Assembly: GCA_949987565.1 (NCBI GenBank)
Contig: OX465110.1
Span: 12,679,456-12,743,455 of the forward strand
Length of the DNA stretch: 64,000 nt
DNA from: Luidia sarsii
Lineage: Eukaryota; Echinodermata; Asteroidea; Paxillosida; Luidiidae
Direction: 5' to 3'
Shown: piece by piece, positions 49,826 to 62,300 of the stretch
Numbering within the stretch: position 1 is the first letter of the stretch
How the letters are laid out: the number at the start of each line of letters is the position of its first letter
Program-made: the position numbers and the translations under genes
Notes under the pieces: model-generated
The model's database searches: none
Seen by the model: only the letters and a program-made list of their open reading frames with translations
What the model was told of the DNA's origin: nothing

Positions 49826-50317
49826 CTTTAAACACCAACATTTGCTTTATAAATATAAAGGGATAAAACAACATTGGTCGAGGTCACTGAATAGATCGTC
49901 TGCACCGGCGGCCATCTTTGGGGCCTTCTAGTGTTATTAGAATTCAGTGACAATGCAGGTACAAAGAGTGCACTCTTGCCTATCCAAGAGGAACAAAGAC
50001 TAGGCCCCAAAGATGGCCACCGGTGCAGGCGATCTACAACATCCGTACGTTGTCTGATCCAACATATTATGCATAAAATTGCACGACAGTCCTGTTTCTG
50101 CAATAACCATCTTCAAACTGCCTTTGAGAAAGGTCCTGCTAGGATCGAAACGTCAGGCCCACTAGATTTTAAGATTTGCATTTTGGTAATTTTAGTCGGT
50201 ATGCAGTTTGCAACATTTTTGTATATCGTCTTCAAACTGTATAAGTTTCATGTAAATATGTGGACATTTCTGGGGTTTTTTTTGTTCGATCTTACCAAAG
50301 TTGTGTAGGGGCTTTAA
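49826..50317. mobile_element. TTAA-type MITE, copy 3, with nested insertion
   Basis: Right terminus TTGTGTAGGGGCTTTAA; left terminus decayed (CCTTTAAACACCAACATTTG). A large internal inverted repeat (GCACCGGCGGCCATCTTTGG / CAAAGATGGCCACCGGTGC) holds YY1-like sites. The ribozyme-like repeat at 50121-50228 is inserted in it. Confidence 0.75.
50121..50228 (+). mobile_element. Ribozyme-like short repeat: defining copy with 11-bp target duplication
   Basis: 108 bases flanked by exact TCTTCAAACTG (50110-50120 and 50229-50239). The head folds as helix I GCCT/AGGC, core TTGAGAA, helix II GGTCC/GGATC, then GAAAC and GTC. The body is GATTTGCATTTTGGTAATTT. The pre-insertion state is preserved in MITE copy 1 at about 12660-12682. 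Confidence 0.85.
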
Positions 50318-50813
50318 GCATGAAATGCCTCGCCCATTAAGCCCAGGGGCCAATTAAATCGAGCTGCTTCAGCACACAAACTCATAATTCATATATAGGA
50401 CCACCTTGCCAACCAAAACGTCACTGTTGTTTCATGCTCAGTAAAGAAGAGTGCATGGAATACAAGTCAAAAGCAACTGACATCATATCAAAGTGCGGGT
50501 AGTAATTGTATTTACACAAGGAAGACATCTCCTGCCTAGCAATTTGTTTTGCTTAAGTAGCTACATGAAATTGGGCCCACGGTTGGTAGCCAATGTTATA
50601 CTTGTATTTTACGCTATAAGCACCCAGCATTGGAATACGAGTTGAGTGCAGAAAGCATCAAGGGAAAATATGGCTGAGAATCTTTAGTCAAGCAAGGGCA
50701 ACCCTTCACGACCTTCACCGGCTGTGATCACAAAATCATTACCACAATGTACACTCTAATTAGGATCCCTCTCTACACTTGAGCCCCACTCCCAGTTAGA
50801 ATCGAGCAGTCTA

Positions 50814-50920
50814 CTGAAGACGAACAGAATATACGGTTCAAAACGTCGAGTTCCTCCGGTTCTTTTCAGAACCACACCTACTCACAGAAGAGAGAACTGT
50901 ACATGGTGTCACCGCAAACC
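50814..50920 (+). mobile_element. Histone-stem-loop repeat with best hammerhead 5' core
   Basis: CTGAAGA (50814-50820), helix II GAAC/GTTC, AAAACGTC, then stem-loop GGTTCTTTTCAGAACC (50858-50873), CACAGAAGAGAGAAC and CATGGTGTCACCGCAAACCT. Confidence 0.75.
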
Positions 50921-51025
50921 TATTACTCCTACAATATGTACAGTGCGGACTGTGTGGGGATGAACCTCACAGCCTATTCAGTAATTGTAAATAATAATGG
51001 CCTCCATGTGAAACAGGAGGGCTTA

Positions 51026-51290
51026 CACTGTCCATTGCACATTGCACTGAGGCAGTTGAGTGACGCCAGTACAGCCGCCATGTTGGCACTCCGAGGCCAT
51101 TACCGCACTGTGCATTGCACACTGCACTGTGTCAGTTGAGTGACCGGCGCCAGTACGGCCGCCATGTTGGCACTCCGAGGCCGTTACCGCACTGTGCATT
51201 GCACACTGCACTGTGTCAGTTGAGTGACCGGCGCCAGTCCGGCCGCCATGTTGGCACTCCGTGGCCGTTACCGCACTGTGCATTATCAAG
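51026..51290 (+). repeat. 84-bp tandem repeat, three copies, with YY1-like sites
   Basis: GCCGCCATGTTGGCACTCCG occurs at 51074, 51158 and 51242. Each unit also has TTACCGCACTGTGCATT and GTCAGTTGAGTGACC. Confidence 0.95.
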
Positions 51291-51814
51291 CATGACCAAA
51301 GGGATGGCAGACCCTTGGAAACATGGCCCACGAATCCAGCGCACTTGAGAGTGCTATAAATGGCCGGCAATGGCCACAACTGATCTAAACCAGCATGCAC
51401 GCATATCCACTGTCCGTTCGTTTACAGCGTGCGTTCGATTAGCTCACCCGGGCATAGGCCTAGGCTATATACTTAGAGGTGATCATTGGTAAAATGCCGG
51501 GTCTAACTTACTCGGGCACACCAGGTTGACCCCCAAAAGTGGCCCAGCTCTCGCGCCGAGCAGGGCTGACCTGGGTAGACCCACGCATAGCTAATCAAAC
51601 GCACTTGGAGTTAGTTAAGGGGGAGGGGTAAATAACATCAGAGCGACTGGAACATGCAGCATTGAACGAAAACTGATGGTCAATTGGGAAGGGTATGGCC
51701 TGGGTCATTATCGATGTTAATCGAACGCACTCTTTCGTTTACGAAGATGACGGGGTAGACATTATGGAAACTATAATCAAACGCAGGTACTGGGTGTTAA
51801 TAACCCACTTCTCT

Positions 51815-51819
51815 ATCCC

Positions 51820-51853
<34 letters not shown>

Positions 51854-51978
51854 CCTCTCCTCTCTCTATATATATTATCCTCTCTCTCTCTCTCTCTCCC
51901 TCTCCTCTCTCTCTCTCTATATATATATATTATCCTCTCTCTCTCTTTCTCTCTTTCTCTCCCCCCCCGCCTCTCTCC

Positions 51979-52048
<70 letters not shown>

Positions 52049-52098
52049 TCCCTCTCCCTCTCATACACACATCCCCACCCTCTCTCTCTCTCTCTCCA
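51815..52098 (+). repeat. (CT)n microsatellite with TATATA interruptions
   Basis: CT runs broken by (TA)n; open frames on both strands are repeat-derived. Confidence 0.97.
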
Positions 52099-52946
52099 GC
52101 CTGGGCAAGTCGAAGTGGCTGCTGGCGAAGTCAGTCTGACGAGTGAACAGTTTTCCTGCCCGGTGTGACAAACCGGCACAGACGTCGGACGCTTATAAAA
52201 ACGAGGGCGCTATTGTAAGGTCACGTCAGGAACCCACAGCTCACAATTTAAAAACATTAACTTTCAAACTGCAAATTAATCCCTCTGGATTAGGTTTGAT
52301 GAAAAGCACCTTCACTGAATGATTATGGAGCATTTTGACAGTAAATCAACAGGTTTAGGGATAGGTCTGCAGGAAAAAACATAAATTTTCTGAAACTGTT
52401 GTACACAACAAATTGGGTTTCTGTTGCATGATCCTCATGAATATTGAAATTCTCATCAGCATAAAAACTGACAACCTAAAAGTACACCCCCAGAACGAGT
52501 GTGAAAACAAATGCAAAGCAGTTATGTAGCATGGATTTAGGCCTAAGTGATTTAATATCTATTGCAACAGCCCTTTAAAGAAAATCATGGTTAACACGAG
52601 TTTCGAGAAGGCATCGTTTATTGAACCGTTTTGAACACGATGACCTGCATACATTATAAAGACTTCCGTATATCGTGCAGGCCCTTGATGGTATATTTCT
52701 CAATTGCACTTTTAGCCTGCGCTTGCTAGTGCGAGTCTGTGACATTTTCCCCTTCCTTATCCGATCCGATCGTTCGTAACATTAATGGCCGTTGGGAGAA
52801 GAAAAAAACACTAACAGTCTAATCCAAGTTACAATATAAATCCAAAGCGTTCGCATTCAGCCAAGCAAAACACTTAGTTTATATTTTGCGAAATCTAATT
52901 GTAATACAAAATGGATAAGTGCATGGGGACGGTGAAAAAGACGTCA

Positions 52947-53297
52947 CCGTTACAACCAAAGATCTTATAGCGCGCAAAGCGCGCAAGATGGACTACTCCG
53001 AGCAAAAGGTGAAGTACGCACTGGACGTCATTTTAGTAAGCAACGGAATCTGTCGTCTGCTCTTGGTGCTCCGGAAATGAAGCAGGAGAGTCACAAACAA
53101 TAAAAAAGATACAACTTTGGATGCGTGAACAGAATGTGATAACTTTCGATGTGATGTGACCACGAAATGAAGAGAATGTGTGCGACGTTGCTTACTAAAA
53201 TGGCGCCCAGTGAGTATACTCACCCGGATGCGTGTGATCTCGCAAGAGTAGGCTATCTTGCGCGCTTCGCGCGCCATAAGATCTTTGGTTACAACGG
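52947..53297. mobile_element. MITE with CCGTTACAACCAAAGATC termini
   Basis: Terminal inverted repeats of about 45 bases (CCGTTACAACCAAAGATCTT / AAGATCTTTGGTTACAACGG) include a palindromic GCGCGC core. A second nested inverted pair is ATTTTAGTAAGCAACG / CGTTGCTTACTAAAAT. 351 bases. Confidence 0.85.
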
Positions 53298-53394
53298 CCT
53301 GCCTTCTCGGACAGCTATAACTTGGCGATGCGGCGAATGATTCATACCACCAATGCTGGCTGGGCCATAACACAACATACAGAATGTCGTGTAC

Positions 53395-53490
53395 AGTAAT
53401 GTACATTTGTACATGTACAGTACATGTAATGTACCGGGTATAGTACATGTATTAGTAATGGGCAGTGTACATGTACATGTACATGCATGC
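53395..53490. repeat. ATGTAC palindromic repeat
   Basis: Interrupted TGTACATGTACA arrays, as at 39062. Confidence 0.9.
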
Positions 53491-53804
53491 ACTGGCACAT
53501 TAGCATGTGCACGGCACGCTCCACATGAAATGCTGACGACATTGGTGCGCGACGTTTTGGATCGCGTGATGATCGATGCTAACTGTTAACGTTCAGCAAC
53601 TATTGTTTCTGCGGCACGAAAAATTATGAGCAAACTCATAAGATTGACTGTTCTAGGCACCTTTTAGCAGCCTTAATATCTATTTGTTGTCTTTTATTTA
53701 TCACATATTGTCTGTGTCTTTTTTTTTCTTTTCTTTTTTAGCTTTTCCTTTGAATTCGTATAGCTTTTTTTAATACTAAAAAGTGTTTACACACACCCAC
53801 CTTA

Positions 53805-54035
53805 AGACCAGGACCCTTTCCCAAAACCCTGTTTAGGCTCAGGCTTTGTCTTTTTTTCTTTCTTCCATTTTCAAAATACAAGGCATGAGGCCGAAACAAA
53901 TTATGGCTTAATTTTGGCTTCATCATGGCTTCAAGGGTTTGTACTGCGTTTATACGTTTTTAAAAATAATCCAAAGCTTCAACTTCAACACTTCAAGTGT
54001 TTTCAGCTTTTGGATAACAGAGACGTAGCAGGAGC
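53805..54035 (-). mobile_element. Second copy of the GGGCCCTTTTCCAAA MITE
   Basis: ACCCTTTCCCAAAACCCTGT, GGCTCAGGCTTTGTC, and the internal CCAAAGCTTCAACTTCAAC match the 24744 element. The far end is replaced by a T-run. Confidence 0.65.
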
Positions 54036-54069
54036 CGGTTTTTTTTTTTTTTTTTTGTGGGGGGGGGGG

Positions 54070-55640
54070 GGGGAGGGGCCAGCTATCGGCCCATATGTTG
54101 CCTTTATTACACGAGTGCAGCGTATCCATGCACGATTTCAGCTCTACCTCTCATCAAAAGGGTATCGCATTATTAACTCCTCGGCAGCTTCTGCGTCAGC
54201 ACAATTTGTTCCCACAAGAATACCGCACATTGTACCAGGGTTGTAACCGAAAGCGATAGGTATACCTAACGTGTTTTAAAGCTGCGACGCTGATACCCCC
54301 CAGCCCCCGCGCATTGGCGTGAAATTCATGAATTCACGAGGTCGACAGATTGATCTCCACGGCACAGCTGAGGCGCTGCGTTTTCGCCCGCTCCGTGTGA
54401 CGCGATACGATCACACACACCCGCGGGGAAAACGCTGGGTGGCTAGCCTTTGTTTCAAGACGCCCAGGTGTGCCGAGGCGCGGTTGACTAATTTGGCCGG
54501 GGATGGAAATCTGCTACGGTGCAGTTAATAAACAAGGCCTAGCTCCCTCACAGTGCCAACATCGCCATATCTTGATCTTCACAGAAACCGTTCGTCTCTG
54601 CAATATAACGCGAATCTAATTGCCCTATACATGTACGCCGTACATAGCGAGACACATTAATGATTTCTCTGATCAGTAATGACTTCCAGTCTGCAATCAC
54701 CCTCGAATAAATTAAGCATTTCCGTCCACGTACGCTGCTCTCAATCTTCGCCAGCAGATGCGCTCCGTATGACCTCGTGATGTCCCCCCTCCCTTCCGCC
54801 CCGCTCTCACGGTCAGGTGATCACTGGGCGAGCAACTGCACGTGACACCTGGCGTCATGCATACGGTGCGTATGCGGGGATGGGAGAGGGCTGCGATTTC
54901 TCTTCCCCTATCACGGTTAAGGGCAAGAAATCCCGTTGCCCGGTGTTTTGGAGTCATAACGATGACATTATAGCCACGGGAATACAGATAATCAGATAGG
55001 CCTTTTCATTCTGACCTGGTTTACAGTATAGAGTGATGGCATCAGTGCAGCAGGGTTACTAACTTACTCTTGGCGCCCCTAATCGTCCTAGGAGAGAGAG
55101 GAAAAAACTCGAGCGCAAAACCCAGCCGGAGTCTGACTCGTAAGAGTGATGACGAGAAGGAACCAGACTCCGTCGTCTCTCGCTCGCTCCCATCTCATCC
55201 CGTGCCCCCTTCACCATTCCGGTTCACTTGAGGCCGGGATTCGATTAAGCGAAAGACGATTAGATTACGGTACCTATAGTATATAAGGACTGATCTATAG
55301 CTGGCCTGGTTCCTATAGCCCCCTGTGAAGGCCCCACGTCTCATACCAGACTCGGGCTGGTTTTTGGTTGTTGTTGAAATAATTGCCACCAAAGGAATTG
55401 GATGCACGGACAAACTTCCATCTCAGAATAATGAAACGAACTACCATTTACACAAAGACGTGAGTTTACCATTATGGATGTCAAAAATCTTACGGCTTAT
55501 AAGTGTTTGGTCTACAGCAGTTCTACAGAACAGTAGCTATAGTAATTATTCACTTCCTTCGTCTGTATATACACGCATATATCTCTCTCTCTCTAGCTTG
55601 AACGGTGACCTTTATGATTTGATTACATCGTACAAATTAT
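54070..55640. other. Intergenic DNA
   Basis: No supported gene or repeat. Confidence 0.4.
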
Positions 55641-55654
55641 GACCCGTAAACACT

Positions 55655-55945
55655 CGTACCATCCTCCTCCTCCTCCACCTCCTCCTCATCCTCTCCCTCA
55701 TCATCTTCATCCTCCTCCTCCTCATCATCATCATCACCACTCATCACCATCATCACCATCACCCCCATCACCACCATCACCACCATCACCACCGTCATCA
55801 CCACCACCATCACCACCATCACCACCATCACCACCACCATCACCACCACCACCATCACCACCATCACCACCACCACCACCGCCATCACCACCACCATGAC
55901 CACCATCACCACCATCACCACCACCACCATCACCACCGCCATCAT
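55655..55945 (+). repeat. (CACCAT)n / (CACCAC)n microsatellite
   Basis: CAC/ATC repeats preceded by (CCTCCT)n. The histidine/proline or valine/methionine frames are composition artefacts. Confidence 0.96.
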
Positions 55946-56321
55946 GATCATTGGATCATACTGATCCTTCAAATCACTGCGTCGTGCTGTCCCTCCCTCA
56001 TTGTGTCCGAACCTTTCCCGTTCGCCGTCTCTCACGGAAACTCGCGGCCATCGCCGTGGTGTCCCATTATTCCTATGCCGTTGCTATGGCGATCGCCATG
56101 ACAACGCCAGTCGGGTCATCACAAGCACACCGCCAGCACCGCCGCTATCCCTTCACTCTTACCCCTCCCCCGTCCCGCACTGTACAAAAAAAAAGACCCA
56201 CAGAAAAATGGTATAGGCAGCATTCAATCGAACACCGAAGGTCGACTCTTGCAAAAAAATGTCAATCGGTATCACAGCTCATATTTCAGGCTATTCATGA
56301 CGGAGGCAGCGAGTCAAGGGT

Positions 56322-56365
56322 GGTTTGCGGTAACACCATGTAAAACAAAAATCCCTTTTTGTGAG
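56322..56365 (-). mobile_element. Fragment of the histone-stem-loop repeat
   Basis: GGTTTGCGGTAACACCATGTA matches the outer end of the family on the minus strand. The stem-loop is absent. Confidence 0.5.
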
Positions 56366-56739
56366 TTTGTGCGGTAATGAGGAGAACCTATGGACTCAAC
56401 GATTCAGAACAGTCTCCTCTGTCTGATGTCGGCAGACTGTTAGCACGCAGTCTACCGATGACCAACATCGAGCTCTTTGTTTCTCAACCTCACGTAAGAT
56501 GTATCACACTCTTGAAAGAGATATCCGCACATTACGTCACCGCAGACCAACCTCGATCGGAGTGCAGTGAGCGATGGTCGATATATGAACCCAGCTGTTG
56601 GATTCGATATCAGTCTCAACCGCCTAAACGTTTCTGCTAAGACAGGGACCCATTACATTGAACTGATTTAGCGTGAAAAAAACCCCAACCTCCTAAGCGC
56701 GAAAAGTCTTCCTCGTGTACATAGGATTACACAGGTAGT

Positions 56740-56957
56740 GGAAGGTTTGCGGCGACACCATGTAACACATCTCTTTTTGAGGCGGGGTGCGGCTCTGAAA
56801 AGAGCCAGTATCTCGACGTTTCGGGCAGTGTGCACTTTCCCGTCATAAGGAGTACACTGTACACACTGCCCGAAACGTTGAGTTACCGGCTCTTTTCAGA
56901 GCCACACTCCGTCTCAGAAAAAGATGTGTTACTATGGTGTCACCTCGAGGCTTCCGC
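56740..56957. mobile_element. Foldback element with histone stem-loop and hammerhead-like arms, copy 2
   Basis: Outer ends GGAAGGTTTGCGGCGACACC and GGTGTCACCTCGAGGCTTCC. The stem-loop GGCTCTTTTCAGAGCC is perfect in both arms (minus 56806-56791, plus 56888-56903), each followed by a purine element (CAAAAAGAGATG and CAGAAAAAGATG). Between them, GCCCGAAACGTC (minus) and GCCCGAAACGTT (plus) face away from the centre. Confidence 0.85.
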
Positions 56958-56959
56958 TT

Positions 56960-58385
56960 GGTAACCCCTGGCATGTAAACCCTTAAAAAGAATCATATCC
57001 GACCTCGCTCTACGAGGATTACAAAGCACATTGCAAGGTGATGTCACGGTGGTGTCAGTGACTGTTGACTTCTATTCCCCTATTCTTTATTTTACATGAA
57101 ACAAGAGGTGAAGTTCAGTTTGACAAGGTGATCCAATGAATGGTGAGTTTTGGTGCTCAGTGCCATTGGAAGGATGACAGCGCATACATGCTGTCCAAAC
57201 AGATAGTGCTTACTACTTTTACCGTGACAAATTATTCAGGCCATTATCGGCGAAAAATCGACTACAAGACAACGTCAAACCAACCAAACGAAAAGTATAC
57301 CAGGGAGACGAGACTATACCCAGACTTACGAACCGAATCAGTTCAAACGACATATACCTTTAAAACACAATTGCCTGGGACACCCAACCATGAATATGCA
57401 AAAATAACTCATGACGTAATACGTGGGTGCAATACAGTACGAGGAGAGTTAAGCCAACACGGCACATTATACAGACTAGGCTCGTACGTCGATAATTTTT
57501 CCTTACTTGCGCGTGGAGCAAGGAGAGCGCCCCCATTAGTTAGGTTACGGCCAGCCGTCAACGTTTGCTAATAAACGGCACAAATGAGACCTACCTATCA
57601 CACAACAACGAAAAGACGAAGAGGGCGTTCCATACAGAAGGGCACCCTCACGCGGTGCTTTAAAGATGACTCTACGTTACACACGAACGATAATAGACCG
57701 ATCCGATCTGGTCTCTGTGGAGGCTTCCATGACTGGGGGCCAGTCAGCGGCTGGCAGATGAGAGCCATTTCTGCCGGATCGTTCTGTGGAGGTCGTGCTG
57801 GTTGAATGGTTAACTCTCTCCGTGGTGGGCTGGTGTGTGGATGGGGACGGAGGCAACGATGTGCCGAAACGAAGACGATCCGAACCGCATTGCGACCTGA
57901 GGTCCTCAAATCGCCACAAGATGCATTCTCGAAAAACTAAACCCAACCCCAGTTTCGGTTGTGGAGTCTAAAGCCATTTTACCCCCCCCCCTCAATCTAA
58001 ATAAGGCTGACGATCTTAACGCGTCCCTCCCATTGCGCATGTGCATCAGAGGCATCCGTGTGTTACGTGACAATAAGAGCACTGCATACAAGTCGACGGT
58101 TGAGAGCCGCATTAAGAACGGGACAACGCCAACGCTGCCGAAGAGTCATATCTCTTGTCTTTGCACACATCTCCTATTTCGGCCTTCCGTCAAGAAAACG
58201 TAGATGGAAGGAAGTCTTTCTTTGTTCTCCTTCGCGGACGAGAGGCACGCTGTAGCAACCTTGACGGGTCTGTCCGCCTGCCAGGCTGACCGCACGTCGC
58301 ACGTGACACTTGCCTACGACAGGGCACGGAGTACCAAGTGGCACATGGCTAGGCCCAGGATAAGAGAGCTCAAACTGGCACAGAC
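56960..58385. other. Intergenic DNA
   Basis: The 143-codon plus frame at 57140-57571 has no domain, signal or splice context I can recognise; treated as non-coding. Confidence 0.4.
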
Positions 58386-58399
58386 TGAGACTGCCACTG

Positions 58400-58529
58400 A
58401 GACTGCGGAGATAGAGAGATAGATGGGGAGAGAGATAGATAGAGGGAGGGAGAGAGAGAGGGGGAGGGAGATAGAGAGAGAGAGAAAGAGTGAGAGAGGG
58501 CGAGGGAGGGAGATGGAGAGAGAGAGGGG

Positions 58530-58575
<46 letters not shown>

Positions 58576-58800
58576 GGGAGGGAGAGAGAGAGGTAGGGAG
58601 AGAGATAGAGAGAGATAAGGAGGGAGAGAGAGAGAAAGAGAGAGAGAGAGGTAGAGAGAGATGGAGAGAGAGAGAGAAAGAGAGAGAGAGAGGTAGAGAG
58701 AGATGGAGAGAGAGAGAGAAAGAGAGAGAGAGAGATGGAGAGAGAGAGAGAGAGACGGAGGCAGATAGACATATTGAAAGAGAGACAGAGAGACACAGAG
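58400..58800 (+). repeat. (GA)n microsatellite
   Basis: GAGAGA with GGGAGG and ATAGA interruptions; three minus frames are open. Confidence 0.97.
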
Positions 58801-59355
58801 AGGGGAAATGACAGACAAGCAGGCAGGACGGTAGGGAGACAGAGAGATAGACACAAATAAAGACATACAAGCGAGCGTATTGAGTTAGTACAGCATTGGC
58901 AAACAGGCAACGGAAGAAATAATGGATTAATCATAAAAAAAAGAAAACCAAAACCCAAGAAATCAGACAAACAAGTAATCCCGATGTGACAGAAGCAGAT
59001 AGACGAGGCGAACTCACGGGAATCTTATTAGGGTCTTGTTTAAGTTTTGCGAAGGCCATAAATGCTTCATTATTTGAGACTCCGCATCTGCGGAAACCCG
59101 GGCGAGGCCGACTATCTATAATTGGACTCTCATTTCATTAGGCCCGCGTTGTTTTGTTGTTTTGGAGGTTTTTTTGATGATGCTGATTATTTTGATTTTT
59201 TTTTTCGAATGGTGGATTCGTTCCCCGGGGAAGTCCCACGGGGTTAAGAGCGAAAAAGCAACAATTTTACAATGAATAACATTTACCGTTGCCGTCATCT
59301 GTTGGCAGGGGCGTCACAGTCACTGACGATGCTACTCGGCCAAATGTATTAGACG

Positions 59356-62300
59356 GATGAGAGAGAGATTAGAAAGACAGAGGAACAGGGAGGAGAATGG
59401 AGAGATAGAGACAAAGAGACATAGAGACACATAGAGAGAAAGAGACAGAGTAAGAGAGGAGGATGGAGAGACGGAGACAAAGAGAGACATAGAGACACAT
59501 AGAGAGACATAGAGACACATAGAGAGACATAGAGACACATAGAGAGACATAGAGACACATAGAGAGAGGGAGAGAGGAGAAAGACAGAGAATGGATTGAA
59601 ATAGATGGAAAGAGATGAGAAGGACAGAGGAAGAGAGAGAGAGGACAAATACAGAGAAGGGATAGAAATAGATGGAAAGAGATGAGAAGGACAGAGGAAG
59701 AGAGAGGACAAAGACAGAGAAGGGATAGAAATAGATGGAAAGAGATGAGAAGGAAAGAAGAAGAGAGAGGAGAAAGACAGAGAAGGGATAGAAATATATG
59801 GAGAGAGATGAGAAGGACAGAGGAAGAGAGAGGACAAAGACAGAGAAGGGATAGAAATAGATGGAAAGAGATGAGAAGGACAGAGGAAGAGAGAGGACAA
59901 AGACAGAGAAGGGATAGAAATAGATGGAAAGAGATGAGAAGGACAGAGGAAGAGAGAGGACAAAGACAGAGAAGGGATAGAAATATATGGAGAGAGATGA
60001 GAAGGACAGAGGAAGAGAGAGGACAAAGACAGAGAAGGGATAGAAATATATGGAGAGAGATGAGAAGGACAGAGGAAGAGAGAGGACAAAGACAGAGAAG
60101 GGATAGAAATATATGGAAAGAGATGAGAAGGACAGAGGAAGAGAGAGGACAAATACAGAGAAGGGATAGAAATAGATGGAAAGAGATGAATAGGACAGAG
60201 GAAGAGAGAGGACAAAGACAGAGAAGGGATAGAAATAGATGGAAAGAGATGAGAAGGACAGAGGAAGAGAGAGGACAAAGACAGAGAAGGGATAGAAATA
60301 TATGGAGAGAGATGAGAAGGACAGAGAGAGAGAGAGAGAGGACAAAGACAGAGAAGGGATAGAAATATATGGAAAGAGATGAGAAGGACAGAGGAAGAGA
60401 GAGGACAAATACAGAGAAGGGATAGAAATAGATGGAAAGAGATGAATAGGACAGAGGAAGAGAGAGGACAAAGACAGAGAAGGGATAGAAATAGATGGAA
60501 AGAGATGAGAAGGACAGAGGAAGAGAGAGGACAAAGACAGAGAAGGGATAGAAATAGATGGAAAGAGATGAGAAGGACAGAGGAAGAGAGCGGACAAAGA
60601 CAGAGAAGGGATAGAAATAGATGGAAAGAGATGAGAAGGACAGAGGAAGAGAGAGGACAAAGACAGAGAAGGGATAGAAATATATGGAGAGAGATGAGAA
60701 GGACAGAGAGAGAGAGAGAGAGGACAAAGACAGAGAAGGGATAGAAATATATGGAGAGAGATGAGAAGGACAGAGGAAGAGAGAGGACAAAGACAGAGAA
60801 GGGATAGAAATAGATGGAGAGAGATGAGAAGGACAGAGGAAGAGAGAGGACAAAGACAGAGAAGGGATAGAAATAGATGGAGAGAGATGAGAAGGACAGA
60901 GGAAGAGAGAGGACAAAGACAGAGAAGGGATAGAAATATATGGAGAGAGATGAGAAGGACAGAGAGAGAGAGAGAGAGGACAAAGACAGAGAAGGGATAG
61001 AAATATATGGAGAGAGATGAGAAGGACAGAGGAAGAGAGAGGACAAAGACAGAGAAGGGATAGAAATATATGGAGAGAGATGAGAAGGACAGAGGAAGAG
61101 AGAGGACAAAGACAGAGAAGGGATAGAAATAGATGGAGAGAGATGAGAAGGACAGAGGAAGAGAGGACAAAGACAGAGAAGGGATAGAAATAGATGGAGA
61201 GAGATGAGAAGGAAAGAAGAAGAGAGAGGAGAAAGACAGAGAAGGGATAGAAATAGATGGAAAGAGATGAGAAGGACAGAGAGAGAGAGAGGACAAATAC
61301 GGAGAAGGGATAGAAATATATGGAGAGAGATGAGAAGGACAGAGAGAGAGAGGACAAATACAGAGAAGGGATAGAAATATATGGAGAGAGATGAGAAGGA
61401 CAGAGGAAGAGAGAGGACAAAGACAGAGAAGGGATAGAAATAGATGGAGAGAGATGAGAAGGACAGAGGAAGAGAGAGGAGAAAGACAGAGAAGGGATAG
61501 AAATATATGGAGAGAGATGAGAAGGACAGAGGAAGAGAGAGGACAAAGACAGAGAAGGGATAGAAATAGATGGAAAGAGATGAGAAGGACAGAGGAAGAG
61601 AGAGGACAAAGACAGAGAAGGGATAGAAATATATGGAGAGAGATGAGAAGGACACAGAGAGAGAGAACAAATACAGAGAAGGGATAGAAATAGATGGAGA
61701 GAGATGAGAAGGACAGAGGAAGAGAGAGGACAAAGACAGAGAAGGGATAGAAATAGATGGAAAGAGATGAGAAGGACAGAGAGAGAGAGAGAGGACAAAT
61801 ACGGAGAAGGGATAGAAATATATGGAGAGAGATGAGAAGGACAGACGAAGAGAGGACAAATACAGAGAAGGGATAGAAATATATGGAGAGAGATGAGAAG
61901 GACAGAGAGAGAGAGAGGACAAATACAGAGAAGGGATAGAAATATATGGAGAGAGATGAGAAGGACAGAGGAAGAGAGAGGACAAAGACAGAGAAGGGAT
62001 AGAAATAGATGGAAAGAGATGAGAAGGACAGAGAGAGAGAGAGGACAAATACGGAGAAGGGATAGAAATATATGGAGAGAGATGAGAAGGACAGAGAGAG
62101 AGAGAGGACAAAGACAGAGAAGGGATAGAAATATATGGAGAGAGATGAGAAGGACACAGAGAGAGAGAACAAATACAGAGAAGGGATAGAAATAGATGGA
62201 GAGAGATGAGAAGGACAGAGGAAGAGAGAGGACAAAGACAGAGAAGGGATAGAAATAGATGGAAAGAGATGAGAAGGACAGAGAGAGAGAGAGGACAAAT

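Noticed and set aside
57140..57571. 143-codon plus-strand frame
   Set aside because: No recognisable domain, start context or splice signals; surrounding DNA is intergenic.
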